From contig WJIU01000026.1 of assembly GCA_014730115.1 (NCBI GenBank), forward strand, positions 1 to 43,318: a stretch of DNA of 43,318 bases. Direction: 5' to 3'. The notes beneath the pieces were generated by a model. It searched no databases. It had not been told where the DNA came from and worked only from the letters and a program-made list of their open reading frames with translations. Positions 31,196-39,476 of this stretch are shown here, piece after piece; position 1 is the first letter of the stretch; each line of letters opens with the position of its first letter. The position numbers were made by a program, and so were the translations under genes. This DNA is from Microcaldota archaeon (GTDB taxonomy: Archaea; Micrarchaeota; Micrarchaeia; Anstonellales; Bilamarchaeaceae).

Positions 31196-32980
31196 ATGCA
31201 AAACAAGTCCTCCAAGCCTGCAGATAAAAGGGAGACTGTGAAACCCGGCCGGAGCAGCCCGTTCCAGAGCATTTCCCGCACGGTTGCAAGGGACACGGTG
31301 AGCTCTTCCAGCCGTCCGGTTGCAACCATGGTTACAAGGGTGGGCAGGTTTGCCGCAAAGGAAACCCTGCAGGAGCCCCCTGCAGATTCCCTTACCGACC
31401 GCGAAATCCAGAGAGGCAGCGGAAGCACCCTTACATTCGGAAGGCTTATTGGAAAAGGAGGAATGGGCAGGATATACTGGGGCCGGATGGTTGACAGGTC
31501 CAGCGGGGGGGAAATCATGGTGGACAACCAGGTCGCGGTCAAGGTGATAAGCTTTGAAAAGAACAGCAGGGAGACCGGCGAAGAGAGAAACGACAGGATT
31601 CAGAGCTTTTTCAGGGAAGTAAAGCTGGCCTCCCGCCTCAAGCACGACAATATTGTCAGGATTCTTGCATTCGGGGAAACCGAAGGAAAAGAGCCTTATT
31701 TCGTAATGGAGTTCCTCAGGGGGGAGAGCCTGGAGGAGCGCATTGCCAGGAAGGGAAGGATGGCATGGGATGAGCTGCGGCCCCTGGTGCTCCAGACCTG
31801 CGACGGGCTGGAGGCCGCCCACAACTACATTGATGGGGAAACCGGCCTTAAGCTGCCGATTGTGCACCGGGACATAAAGCCTGCAAACATCTTTGTGACA
31901 AAAGACAGCAGGGGAAGGGACATGGCCAAGATTGTGGACTTCGGCCTTGCCAAGACCGTGAACCCTGCCGGCCAGGAAAGTGTGCAGGGAAACACAGTGG
32001 TGGGCACTCCTGAATACATGTCCCCCGAGCAGATTATGAACAAGGCAATAGACCACCGCTCCGACATCTATGCACTCGGGGTTCTTATGTATGACCTGCT
32101 TTCCGGGGAGCCGCCGTTCCCGCTTGGCGAAGGCGGGGTGGTCAGGATGTGGAACAGGATGCTCAAGGAAAAGCCGGTGCCGCTCAGGGAAAAGGGCATT
32201 GACATCCCCCCTGAGCTGGATGGGATAATATCCATATGCCTGGAAAAAGACCCGGATAAGCGCTTCCAGTCCGCCCGGGAGCTCAGGAAAGCAATCATGG
32301 AGTCTGACGGGGACGTAATCGACCTGGACCATCTCTTTCCTGATGAAAGCCCCCCGGACACCCCGCTTCCGTCATTTGTGCCTGAACTCCCGGAGAGGAG
32401 GGCCAGCGGGGACGACCTTACCAGGGTTTATGATTCATCAAAAGCCAGCGGCATGGCCAGGAAGGGCAGGATGAAAAAATGGATAGCGGCAGGCTCCCTG
32501 CTCCTTGCCACAACCATCGCCGGAGGAACGGTGGGCATGGTCTACCATCTTTCCGGGGAAAGCCAGGGGAGGGTTGCAGAGCCCCGGGCACCGGAGAAGG
32601 AGCGCAAGCCTGCAGATGTAGCTGCCGAGCCCGTGGCCGCTTCGCCCGCACCTGTGCCTATTCCCGCAGATGCCGCTCCTGATGCTGCCCCGGAAGTGGT
32701 TGAGCACGACATTACCTTCAGGACCAATGTTTCCGGGGCATCTGTCATCATTGAAGGGGAGGAGCGCTGCACTACCTCCCGGGACGGCACCTGCACAATC
32801 AGCCTTACCCACGGAACAGAGGGAGTGAGGGTCATGCTGGAAAGAAGCGGCTTTGAGGATGAAACAGTATCGGTTGTGCCTGACGAGGAGCAGACCCGTC
32901 CGGTGCGCATGAGCAGAATCCAGCCAAGGGAGCGCGAACCTGCCAGGAGGCAAACCCCCAGAATCCTTTCACCGGACTGA
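31196..32980 (+). CDS. Hanks-type Ser/Thr protein kinase with TM and PEGA-like domain
   Basis: The 594-aa membrane kinase has a Ser-rich N-terminus of about 75 residues, then a complete catalytic domain: GKGGMG (86-91), VAVKV with Lys116, HRDIKPANI (224-232), DFGLA (248), GTPEYMSPEQ and the conserved DIYALGVLMYDL. A single TM at about 428-451 follows, then an Ala/Pro linker and a PEGA-like extracellular domain (TFRTNVSGASVIIEGEERC, VRVMLERSGFEDE). All catalytic residues are intact. The architecture is the bacterial PknB type, not the archaeal RIO/Bud32 type, so transfer from bacteria is likely. The TATA-like TTTTAAATA is centred 25 nt upstream of the ATG. Confidence 0.92.
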   Translation: MQNKSSKPADKRETVKPGRSSPFQSISRTVARDTVSSSSRPVATMVTRVGRFAAKETLQEPPADSLTDREIQRGSGSTLTFGRLIGKGGMGRIYWGRMVDRSSGGEIMVDNQVAVKVISFEKNSRETGEERNDRIQSFFREVKLASRLKHDNIVRILAFGETEGKEPYFVMEFLRGESLEERIARKGRMAWDELRPLVLQTCDGLEAAHNYIDGETGLKLPIVHRDIKPANIFVTKDSRGRDMAKIVDFGLAKTVNPAGQESVQGNTVVGTPEYMSPEQIMNKAIDHRSDIYALGVLMYDLLSGEPPFPLGEGGVVRMWNRMLKEKPVPLREKGIDIPPELDGIISICLEKDPDKRFQSARELRKAIMESDGDVIDLDHLFPDESPPDTPLPSFVPELPERRASGDDLTRVYDSSKASGMARKGRMKKWIAAGSLLLATTIAGGTVGMVYHLSGESQGRVAEPRAPEKERKPADVAAEPVAASPAPVPIPADAAPDAAPEVVEHDITFRTNVSGASVIIEGEERCTTSRDGTCTISLTHGTEGVRVMLERSGFEDETVSVVPDEEQTRPVRMSRIQPREREPARRQTPRILSPD

Positions 32981-33012
32981 TTTTATAACATTTCAGTAGC
33001 TAATTACAATCC

Positions 33013-33465
33013 ATGTTTGACATTGTCAGGTGCGGGGCAGAGCCTTCTGAATACGGTTTCAAAGAGCTTTACAGGTACGAAAATGCAAAGGGCAGCATTG
33101 CATGGGTGCCGGGCCCCAGGGATGCTGTGAAGTTCAGGAACAAAATGAAGCTCATCATGCTTGAAGACTATTCCTTTGACGAGGGGGCGCTTAAGCTGAT
33201 TGCAGAAAAGAAAAAGGCATGCTTCCTTATCGACATGGGCAGGCTGGTAAAGACAAAGGGGATTCACCGGTCGATTCTTATTTCAAAGCTCAGGACCTTC
33301 CTTGGCCTGTGCGCAAAACACAGCGCTCTTTACACCTTTGCGACATTTTCGGAAACGGAAATGCAGATAAGAACCCCCTGGGAGATGGAGAACATCGCCA
33401 TGCTTCTGGGGCTGGACCGGGGGCAGGCAAAGCTTTCCCTGAAGCTCCTCCCCCATTATGTCTGA
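33013..33465 (+). CDS. RNase P protein component 3 (Rpp30-like), compact
   Basis: The 150-aa protein shows the second half of the Rpp30 PHP-like barrel: ACFLIDMGRLVKTKGIHRSI followed by LISKLRTFLGLCAKHSALY, TFATFSETEMQIRTPWEMEN, then a LLGLDRGQAKLSL ending close to the family pattern. Typical Rpp30 is over 200 aa; this form lacks part of the N-terminal region. It would assist tRNA 5' end maturation with RNase P RNA. A TATA-like TTTTATAAC lies about 29 nt upstream. Assignment rests on pattern, not search. Confidence 0.6.
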   Translation: MFDIVRCGAEPSEYGFKELYRYENAKGSIAWVPGPRDAVKFRNKMKLIMLEDYSFDEGALKLIAEKKKACFLIDMGRLVKTKGIHRSILISKLRTFLGLCAKHSALYTFATFSETEMQIRTPWEMENIAMLLGLDRGQAKLSLKLLPHYV

Positions 33466-33503
33466 AGAATATTTATAAACACTTTGTTACATATTCCATA
33501 ACC

Positions 33504-33965
33504 ATGAGAAAACTCACTGCTGCAGCACTCATGCTGGCAGGCGCAACTGTAATGGGCGCAGAGGCCCACAACGCAGCAACCAGGTATTCCAGCGAAAGGA
33601 TATGGCAGAGGCAGTCTCCGGTCATTGAAAGGGCCATGCGCAGGGACCCTGGGGCAAAGCAGGTTAAATACAATGAGCTGCGAAGGGAGCTGCGCAGGCT
33701 GGATGATTCCTCCGTCAGGGAAAAGTGCATATTTGAGACGCGCTTCGAGGCCGTGCTGCGGACCAACGGGGATGAGGAAGAAGCAAACAAGCTCATTTCC
33801 AGGGCAAGGTTTGAGCCGTTCTCCCACTGCAGCACCTCAAGCCAGTTCCAGAAATCTGCAAAGAAATGGTACTCAATCGCAGGGGCGGCAGCGTTCCTGC
33901 TCGGACTATACGGCATGGTAAGGTCGGCCTTCAGGAGAAAAGAAGGGGAGCATTCACCGAACTAG
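33504..33965 (+). CDS. Small secreted/membrane protein, unknown
   Basis: The 153-aa product has an N-terminal signal peptide (MRKLTAAALMLAGATVMGAEA) and a C-terminal TM (YSIAGAAAFLLGLYGMVRSAF) followed by a basic tail. The central region is helical and charged with two Cys (EKCIFE, SHCSTS). No family is recognised. I chose ATG 33504 because a TATA box ATTTATAAAC is centred 29 nt upstream; the ORF track's 33219 start overlaps the RNase P gene. Its 3' end overlaps the nucleoside hydrolase by 12 nt. Confidence 0.7.
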   Translation: MRKLTAAALMLAGATVMGAEAHNAATRYSSERIWQRQSPVIERAMRRDPGAKQVKYNELRRELRRLDDSSVREKCIFETRFEAVLRTNGDEEEANKLISRARFEPFSHCSTSSQFQKSAKKWYSIAGAAAFLLGLYGMVRSAFRRKEGEHSPN

Positions 33966-35090
33966 CCGCCTTGGCTTGGCCGGAGCCTGCATCCTTTTTT
34001 TGAAATAATTCCTGAAATGCCCGTAGTCAACTTCTGCAACCAGCCGGTGCTTTTTTCCGGGCCGGGCATTCATGATGCCCAAATCATCAATTCGGAGCTC
34101 TGCCTGTTCGGTTTTGATTTTTTTAGGATGCTCAATCGCATAGATTGCAAAGGCATCAGAGACCCGCATCTTTTTCAACTCCCCCAGCCTGAATGCATTG
34201 AGCACATGGCTGTAGGGCTGTGCGCCGGGATTTTCCCCCGCCAGCTCCATGACATTCTGGAAGATGCGGTAATGCCGCACCGGGTCTTCCCTGAAGTTTT
34301 TGGAATTGCAGAGCATGGCAAGAAGGCTTCTGAACCTTTCCAGCCGGCCAAAGTCCTCATGGCTCATCCTTTTTCCCGGCACTAAGGGAAGCATGTGCCT
34401 GGTCTCCCCCACCAGCTGGGGGGTGAAAATATTGCTGGTATCATGGAAGAGCTTCCAGCAGGATGCCATGCATGCGATGAAGCCCTGGGCCCTGGAGCCC
34501 TTCAGGCCGGTAAGAAAGCCGGCTTCAGGCCGGAAGCCCCCGCACACGCCGGCAGGCACCACCACCATGTCCATGCCTGAGTTGAGGACTTCGTCTGCCG
34601 CCAGGCTGTCGTGGGAGAAGTTGTGCTCGGGCTTTCCTTCCCTTCCGCCCATTATGTAGAGCGTCCTGATGCTTTTCACTGCGCCGGGCTTTTCGCGGAG
34701 CAGCCTTGCGATGTTTGTAAGCGGCGCTATGCTCGCAACCACTGCATCCTTGAGCCTTTCCAGCTGGCCGGCCATCATGGAAAGCCAGTCTTCTTCAGCA
34801 TCAGGCTGCCCCTTCCCTGGTGCCATGAAATGCTCTGCGCCGGTGGTGAAGCGCGGGAGCCGGCTGAACATTGCCTCAGCCTCCCCCACTCCGACAACCG
34901 CGCCATGGCCCCCCAGCTCCAGCAGGTGCCTGGCAATCCTGGCCCTTTCCCCGACAGGGCCGTTGGTGACATAAACACCTTTCAAATCAATTGCAGGCGA
35001 ATTCATTGCAAGGTAGAGTGCGGCCGCATCATCAATGTCAGTGCCGATGTCGGTAGAAAGCAGCAGGTTCTTTTTTATTTCAGGCACCAA
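33954..35090 (-). CDS. Inosine/uridine-preferring nucleoside hydrolase family protein
   Basis: The 378-aa protein of the IUNH fold hydrolyses nucleosides to base and ribose using Ca2+. The Asp-rich signature STDIGTDIDDAAALYLA (Ca2+ ligands) opens it; VASIAPLTNIARLLRE and TLYIMGGREGKPEHNFSHDS AADEVL follow the family pattern. The C-terminal portion after about residue 230 is longer and less typical (HYRIFQNVMELAGENPG). It overlaps the upstream phosphoribosyltransferase by 11 nt, suggesting that base release and recapture work together; which base is unknown. Confidence 0.85.
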   Translation of the reverse strand: MVPEIKKNLLLSTDIGTDIDDAAALYLAMNSPAIDLKGVYVTNGPVGERARIARHLLELGGHGAVVGVGEAEAMFSRLPRFTTGAEHFMAPGKGQPDAEEDWLSMMAGQLERLKDAVVASIAPLTNIARLLREKPGAVKSIRTLYIMGGREGKPEHNFSHDSLAADEVLNSGMDMVVVPAGVCGGFRPEAGFLTGLKGSRAQGFIACMASCWKLFHDTSNIFTPQLVGETRHMLPLVPGKRMSHEDFGRLERFRSLLAMLCNSKNFREDPVRHYRIFQNVMELAGENPGAQPYSHVLNAFRLGELKKMRVSDAFAIYAIEHPKKIKTEQAELRIDDLGIMNARPGKKHRLVAEVDYGHFRNYFKKRMQAPAKPRRLVR

Positions 35091-35889
35091 GCCTCACCTT
35101 CAGCCTCTGCAAATCCTTTCTGCGCTCCCTGAAATCCGTCTCCAGCGCCATCCTTTTCCTTACCGGCTTCCCGATGCTCATGAAGCTGTCCACCACGCAC
35201 CTGCCTTGTTTTGTCATTCCCAGAAACTGGCCGTCGGCAAGCCTGTCCTTTATCCTTTGGAAGTATTCAGGGGTCAGGTGCGAATACCTTGTAATCAACA
35301 GCAGGTCTATCAGTTTTGGGCTGGATTTTTCCATCAGTGCCTCGGTGAGCCCGGCAACCGAGCCCCCGGTTACTGAATCATTGTCAAAGACCAGTATCCT
35401 CTTCCCGTCCAGGGAGCCTGAGCGCAACCTGTCCATTGGGCAGGTCAGCCGGTGGTTTCCTTCCCTGTATACAAGGATGTCGTAGGCCTCCATTCCAAAC
35501 AATGAGAACACAAAGGAAGTCCACATCCCCTTCTTTGCAATCCCTATTCCCACATCGTAGTCGCTTTTCAGCTGCCGGGCGGCATGCACGGCCCTTGCCA
35601 GGTAGCCTGAAAGATGGGTAAATGTGCTTATCTCACCGGGGTCTGCAAGAAGATGAATGCCCGAAAGCAGCCTCTGCAGGGGGTCGGCCCTGGCAATGCC
35701 TGCTGCCTGTTCCACCGGCACAACCGCAATGCCTGGCCCATCCCGTGAATTTACCAGCACAGGAAACAGCTTGGTGCATATGTGGTTGTGGAATGCAATC
35801 TGGAATGCGGAAAAAACAGCCTTCAGCTCCCTGCCAAGATTGTCAAAGTCATAATGGGCCGGGGCAGCCGGCAGATTGGAATCATCCAT
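35080..35889 (-). CDS. Phosphoribosyltransferase family protein
   Basis: This type I PRTase carries the PRPP loop in RILVFDNDSVTGGSVAGLTE, which follows the DD..TGG pattern with Asn in place of one acidic residue. A hydrophobic core (DVGIGIAKKGMWTSFVFSLF) precedes it. The acceptor base cannot be named; pairing with a nucleoside hydrolase favours purine or pyrimidine salvage. The ORF track starts at 35934; I prefer ATG 35889 (16th codon) because two TATA-like boxes (GTTATAAAG, TATTTAAAAA) overlap the region upstream. About 269 aa. Confidence 0.75.
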   Translation of the reverse strand: MDDSNLPAAPAHYDFDNLGRELKAVFSAFQIAFHNHICTKLFPVLVNSRDGPGIAVVPVEQAAGIARADPLQRLLSGIHLLADPGEISTFTHLSGYLARAVHAARQLKSDYDVGIGIAKKGMWTSFVFSLFGMEAYDILVYREGNHRLTCPMDRLRSGSLDGKRILVFDNDSVTGGSVAGLTEALMEKSSPKLIDLLLITRYSHLTPEYFQRIKDRLADGQFLGMTKQGRCVVDSFMSIGKPVRKRMALETDFRERRKDLQRLKVRLGA

Positions 35890-35949
35890 GCCCTGAATTA
35901 GCTGAAATCTATTTTTAAATACTACTTCTGCCATTCTTTATAACAGGTA

Positions 35950-36810
35950 TTACAGCTCCTCCCCGGCAATCATCCTGTAAGCCTTGAGATACCTCTCCGA
36001 GGTTTTCTTTATTATCTCATCCGGCAGGTCCGGAGGGGGAGGCGCCTTGTCCCAGCCTGTCTCCTCAAGGTAGTTTCTCACAAACTGCTTGTCCAGGCTT
36101 TCCAGGATTCCCTCATCATATTTGTCCTTGAGCCAGTACCTGGAAGAATCAGGGGTGAGCGCCTCATCAATCAGGATGGCCTTTCCGCCAATTGTGCCGA
36201 ACTCAAACTTTGTGTCTGCAAGCACCAGGCCTGCGTCCAGTGCGTAGTTTTTTGCAAACTTGTAAAGCTCCAGGCTCTTCTGCTTGATAGTTGCATATCT
36301 TTCCTCCCCTGCAATTTCCTTTGCCTTTTCCTCGGGTATGTTCTCGTCGTGCCCTGTTTCTGCCTTGGTGGCAGGGGTGAATATGGGCTCCGGAAGCTCG
36401 CTGCCGTTCTTCAGCCCTTCCGGAAGCTCAATTCCGCACACCGCGCCGTTTTTCTGGTAGTCCTTCCATGCGCTTCCGGTGATATAGCCCCGGACCACGC
36501 ACTCCACCGGTATTGGCTCGGTTTTCTGGACAATCATGCTGCGGCCCTGCACGTAACCGGGAAGGTTCTCCGGAATCATGTCAGTAACAAAGTGGTTCTC
36601 TATAATGTGCCCGGTGTTGTTGAACCAGAACTTGGAAAGCCGGTTGAGCACCTCTCCCTTGCGGGGAATCCCCTGTTTGAATACAACATCAAACGCGCTC
36701 AGCCGGTCGGTTGCCACCATGAGCAGCCGTCCGTCAATCTTGTAGGTGTCCCTCACCTTGCCTTTTTTCAGAAGCTCCAGGTCCATGTCTGTCTCGGTTA
36801 ATGTTTCCAT
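35950..36810 (-). CDS. purC: Phosphoribosylaminoimidazole-succinocarboxamide synthase
   Basis: SAICAR synthetase ligates aspartate to CAIR in de novo purine synthesis. Family blocks are complete: LKKGKVRDTYKIDGRLLMVA, TDRLSAFDVVF, GIPRKGEVLN, PVECVVRGYITGSAWKDYQK and LVLADTKFEFG and the metal or ATP site IDEALTPDSSRYW. About 286 aa. The ORF track starts at ATA-like 36819; ATG 36810 is preferred. It lies just upstream (same strand) of the salvage pair, separated by a promoter-like 60-nt gap. Confidence 0.96.
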   Translation of the reverse strand: METLTETDMDLELLKKGKVRDTYKIDGRLLMVATDRLSAFDVVFKQGIPRKGEVLNRLSKFWFNNTGHIIENHFVTDMIPENLPGYVQGRSMIVQKTEPIPVECVVRGYITGSAWKDYQKNGAVCGIELPEGLKNGSELPEPIFTPATKAETGHDENIPEEKAKEIAGEERYATIKQKSLELYKFAKNYALDAGLVLADTKFEFGTIGGKAILIDEALTPDSSRYWLKDKYDEGILESLDKQFVRNYLEETGWDKAPPPPDLPDEIIKKTSERYLKAYRMIAGEEL

Positions 36811-36893
36811 AATTATCAACTTTCAGAGAACTGTACAGTATTCTTTAAATATGCTACCGATAAGGCCGTTTCCGAGTTATTAAAGGTGTTTTT

Positions 36894-37389
36894 GTGTTTA
36901 TACAAAGCATGGCAATGAAGAGGCGGCTCTCCACAGGCCCAATGGAAACCCCTGGCCGGCTTTTTGATAAAAGCAAGCCAGGCTCCAATCACAGGCCTTT
37001 AATCAATATGGCCAGGCATTTCATCAGGGCCGGGAACCATGATGACGCAGGGGACTGCCTGCAGGAAGTGCTTTCCGAGAATCCGCAGAACAGGTTTGCG
37101 ATAAGCCTGATGATGCGGCTTTATGGCCAAACCGGGGAAACGCTGAAGGCCGCTGCTTGACCCACATATCGTAAACTCTGCAATCAGCACATATGCCAGG
37201 GCCGAAAAGCTGGGAAAAGCCAGGAATGTATTCGATTGCGCCAGCAGGCGGGGGCTGTGCGACCCCCATGTCTTCAATACCATGCTCAGGGCCTGCGGAA
37301 GGGTGGGCATGGAAACGCAGGCAAGGCAGATTTACGCGCTTGCAAACACCAACGGCTGTGCGGACGCATTCATGAAAAAGCTTTTCTAG
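36894..37389 (+). pseudogene. Pentatricopeptide-repeat (PPR) protein, frameshifted
   Basis: The first frame (ORF 36894-37160) gives two helical repeats, HRPLINMARHFIRAGNHDDA and FAISLMMRLYGQTGETLKAA, then a TGA. From 37156 the +1 frame continues without a stop to TAG 37389 and holds two clear PPR units: IVNSAISTYARAEKLGKARN and VFNTMLRACGRVGMETQARQ, each about 34 aa. Repeat two is about ten residues short at the break, so a deletion of roughly 31 nt is as likely as a single-base change. The second frame has no suitable start and is absent from the track. PPR repeats bind RNA and are rare in archaea. It shares a CTAG double stop with Dph2. Confidence 0.72.
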
Positions 37390-38282
37390 CCCATTATTTC
37401 AAAAAGCTGCTTAAGCATGCCTATGTTCAGCACCGGCTTCCCGAACCTCTCCTGGTCGTCGGCAACCCTGGGGCAGGCGGTATTCACATAGCACTCAAAC
37501 CCCATGTAGTTGTTGATGCTCATGGGGTCAAGCTCATGGGAGACAAGTATTTCCGCTTCCAGGTTTCTTTTCTCCAGCTCCTTTTTTGCCCATTGGGCAT
37601 GCCCGGGGTTGTACTGGCCGGTCTTGGTGCTCAAAAGAACCCCGAACTTCCTGCACCCAAGGGCCTTTGCAATCGCGCCCTTTCTCCTTTTTTTCAGCCT
37701 TTCTATCTCGCTGCCCAACTCCCTTACTTCATTTCCGGAAGGATTGCAGACGAACACCGGCCTGTCTATTCCCAGCCCCAGGGGGTGGAACACCCCGGTT
37801 CCCACAAACACGACCGCGTCAACCCTGCCTGCAACCTTTTCCACCGCGCCTGCATCGCACCCCAGCACCTGGCCCCTCTCCAGGGCGCGCTCCCCCGCCT
37901 CTGCAAATACATTTTTTCCGTTTCTTTCAAAGAATTTTTTCATGTCCTCAAACTGGTGGATGTGCTGGACGGTTGTTGCAAGCGCGATGTTTTTGAAATC
38001 CTTCAGATAAGGAAGGACCGCCTCCAGCTTTTCAATGTCAATATCTATGTAATAAGGAACATACTCCACAGGAATGGGCAGCTCCGAGCGCATGAAGCGG
38101 TTGTGCCCCACGTGCACAATCTTGTCTGCATTTATCTTCCTTGCCTCGTCCAGCGCAAGGTCGCATGCGCCGTAGCACGGGGATGCGGAAAAAAATACCT
38201 CGTGGCCCTCCTCCTGGTATTTTTTTGAAATCTCAAGGCCTTTCTGCTTTAGGCCTTCCGGAAACTGAAGAAGTATTCTCAT
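37386..38282 (-). CDS. dph2: Diphthamide biosynthesis radical SAM enzyme Dph2-like
   Basis: The 298-aa enzyme transfers the 3-amino-3-carboxypropyl group of SAM to a His of elongation factor 2, the first step to diphthamide. It uses a 4Fe-4S cluster held by three Cys in separate domains, seen here in ASPCYGACDLAL, GQVLGCDAGAVE and NTACPRVADD. PSGNEVR and VFVGTGVFHPLGL also fit. Archaeal Dph2 works as a homodimer. It ends with a CTAG shared with the PPR pseudogene. Confidence 0.95.
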   Translation of the reverse strand: MRILLQFPEGLKQKGLEISKKYQEEGHEVFFSASPCYGACDLALDEARKINADKIVHVGHNRFMRSELPIPVEYVPYYIDIDIEKLEAVLPYLKDFKNIALATTVQHIHQFEDMKKFFERNGKNVFAEAGERALERGQVLGCDAGAVEKVAGRVDAVVFVGTGVFHPLGLGIDRPVFVCNPSGNEVRELGSEIERLKKRRKGAIAKALGCRKFGVLLSTKTGQYNPGHAQWAKKELEKRNLEAEILVSHELDPMSINNYMGFECYVNTACPRVADDQERFGKPVLNIGMLKQLFEIMG

Positions 38283-38286
38283 CTGA

Positions 38287-38586
38287 TTACCTGAAAAGGA
38301 AGCAGCTTATGGGCAGCCTCTTTTTACTGCTAAGCACTGACCGGAGCTCGCTCTCAAGCCTTCCCTTGGCCCTTTCGCGGTCCATGCCCCGGAGGGTGCT
38401 CTGGAGGTTCCTTTTCTGTATCTGCAGAATCCTTTTTGACCTGCCGATTTCAACAAAATCAGGAATCTCCCTTTTCTCCCTTGGATTGTCCAGCACGCGG
38501 TTGATGAATGCAAGCTCCAGCTGGTTGATGTCCATGTAGGATGTGGCCGATGCGCTGCTTCTTTCACGGGCGGTTTTTCTCGCCAT
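38287..38586 (-). CDS. Small basic protein, unknown (99 aa)
   Basis: The Arg/Lys-rich protein starts MARKTARERSSASATSYMDI and has helical stretches DINQLELAFINRVLDNPREK and GRSKRILQIQKRNLQSTLRG. No family is recognised; a nucleic-acid or ribosome-associated role would fit the charge but is a guess. I chose ATG 38586 because minus-strand ATTATATACT is centred 25 nt upstream; the ORF track's 38637 overlaps that promoter. It lies 4 nt upstream of Dph2 on the same strand, so the two may be cotranscribed. Confidence 0.65.
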   Translation of the reverse strand: MARKTARERSSASATSYMDINQLELAFINRVLDNPREKREIPDFVEIGRSKRILQIQKRNLQSTLRGMDRERAKGRLESELRSVLSSKKRLPISCFLFR

Positions 38587-38681
38587 GGAAAAACCTCTCA
38601 ATGGCAGTATATAATCCTTACTCAAAGGGAATCCCACTGCCGCGATTGTATTTTATCGATTTCCCCGCATCTTTTGGGCCC

Positions 38682-39476
38682 ATGAACAAAATTTTACTTC
38701 TTATTGCAGTTGCTGGATTGCTTTTATCGGGATGTGCTGCCCCGGAGCAGGAAGCTGTGAACCAGAATGACAGCAGCGTGCCGCTTAACAGGACCGAAGA
38801 ATTGCAGGACGGGACAGGAAATTATACCAGTGAAACAGAAAATGAACCTGGGGAAAGCATGCCTGCACCGCAGGAAGAAGGCCAGGATGCGGATGTGCTC
38901 GTTCTGGGCCGCTCTGTTGCATATGGGTGGCTGGATGGCTACATGGGGCTTCCCTGGGAGTGCTTTGACGAGGAATGCCATAATGGGACCCTGGCCGGTG
39001 AGTACCGGGGCTACCATTTCACCTACCATGAGCTTGACATCCCACCCGCAATAGCAGATTCTGCCGGAGACGGGATGGACAGGTATGGAGCAGAAACTGT
39101 TTTCTTCAAGCTCTGCTTTGCAGACTTTGAACCGGATGAAAGCGGTGCCAATGCGGAAAGAAACAAGGGATATGTGCAGGAAGTATACGAAGATGCAGTA
39201 GCCGGCAGGAACAGGAAGCTGATAGTTGGCAATGCCCTTCCAAAGGTTTCGGAACAAACAGACAGTGCCCTGGTTTCAAACCACAAGGTATACAATGCAT
39301 GGCTTGATGACTTTGCCGCCACCCGCGAAGGCATCGGGGTTCTTGACCTTTACGGTATTCTTGCGGACGGGAATGGAAGCCTGAAAGCGGAATATGCCCT
39401 GGGCCCGCACGACTCCCATCTCAGCAATGAAGCCTATGCCGCCATAACGCCTGAGTTCCTGGAACTGCTGGAGTGA
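38682..39476 (+). CDS. Lipoprotein with SGNH-hydrolase-like features
   Basis: The 264-aa product has a signal peptide with lipobox LLLSGC (Cys 18), a Ser/Thr/Glu linker and a globular domain. ADVLVLGRSVAYGWLDGYMG resembles the first SGNH block (Ser nucleophile after a hydrophobic strand) and HDSHLSNEAYAAITPEF resembles the C-terminal DxxH block; FFKLCFADFEPDES may be the middle block. This would be a surface esterase or deacylase. The ORF track's 38541 start is upstream of the signal peptide. Confidence 0.7.
   Translation: MNKILLLIAVAGLLLSGCAAPEQEAVNQNDSSVPLNRTEELQDGTGNYTSETENEPGESMPAPQEEGQDADVLVLGRSVAYGWLDGYMGLPWECFDEECHNGTLAGEYRGYHFTYHELDIPPAIADSAGDGMDRYGAETVFFKLCFADFEPDESGANAERNKGYVQEVYEDAVAGRNRKLIVGNALPKVSEQTDSALVSNHKVYNAWLDDFAATREGIGVLDLYGILADGNGSLKAEYALGPHDSHLSNEAYAAITPEFLELLE

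Noticed and set aside
31163-32332. 389-aa minus-strand ORF opposite the Ser/Thr kinase
   Set aside because: Antisense frame of an intact kinase, with no signal or family pattern.
37236-38228. 330-aa plus-strand ORF opposite Dph2
   Set aside because: Antisense to Dph2 with all three cluster Cys intact; composition is a mirror artefact.
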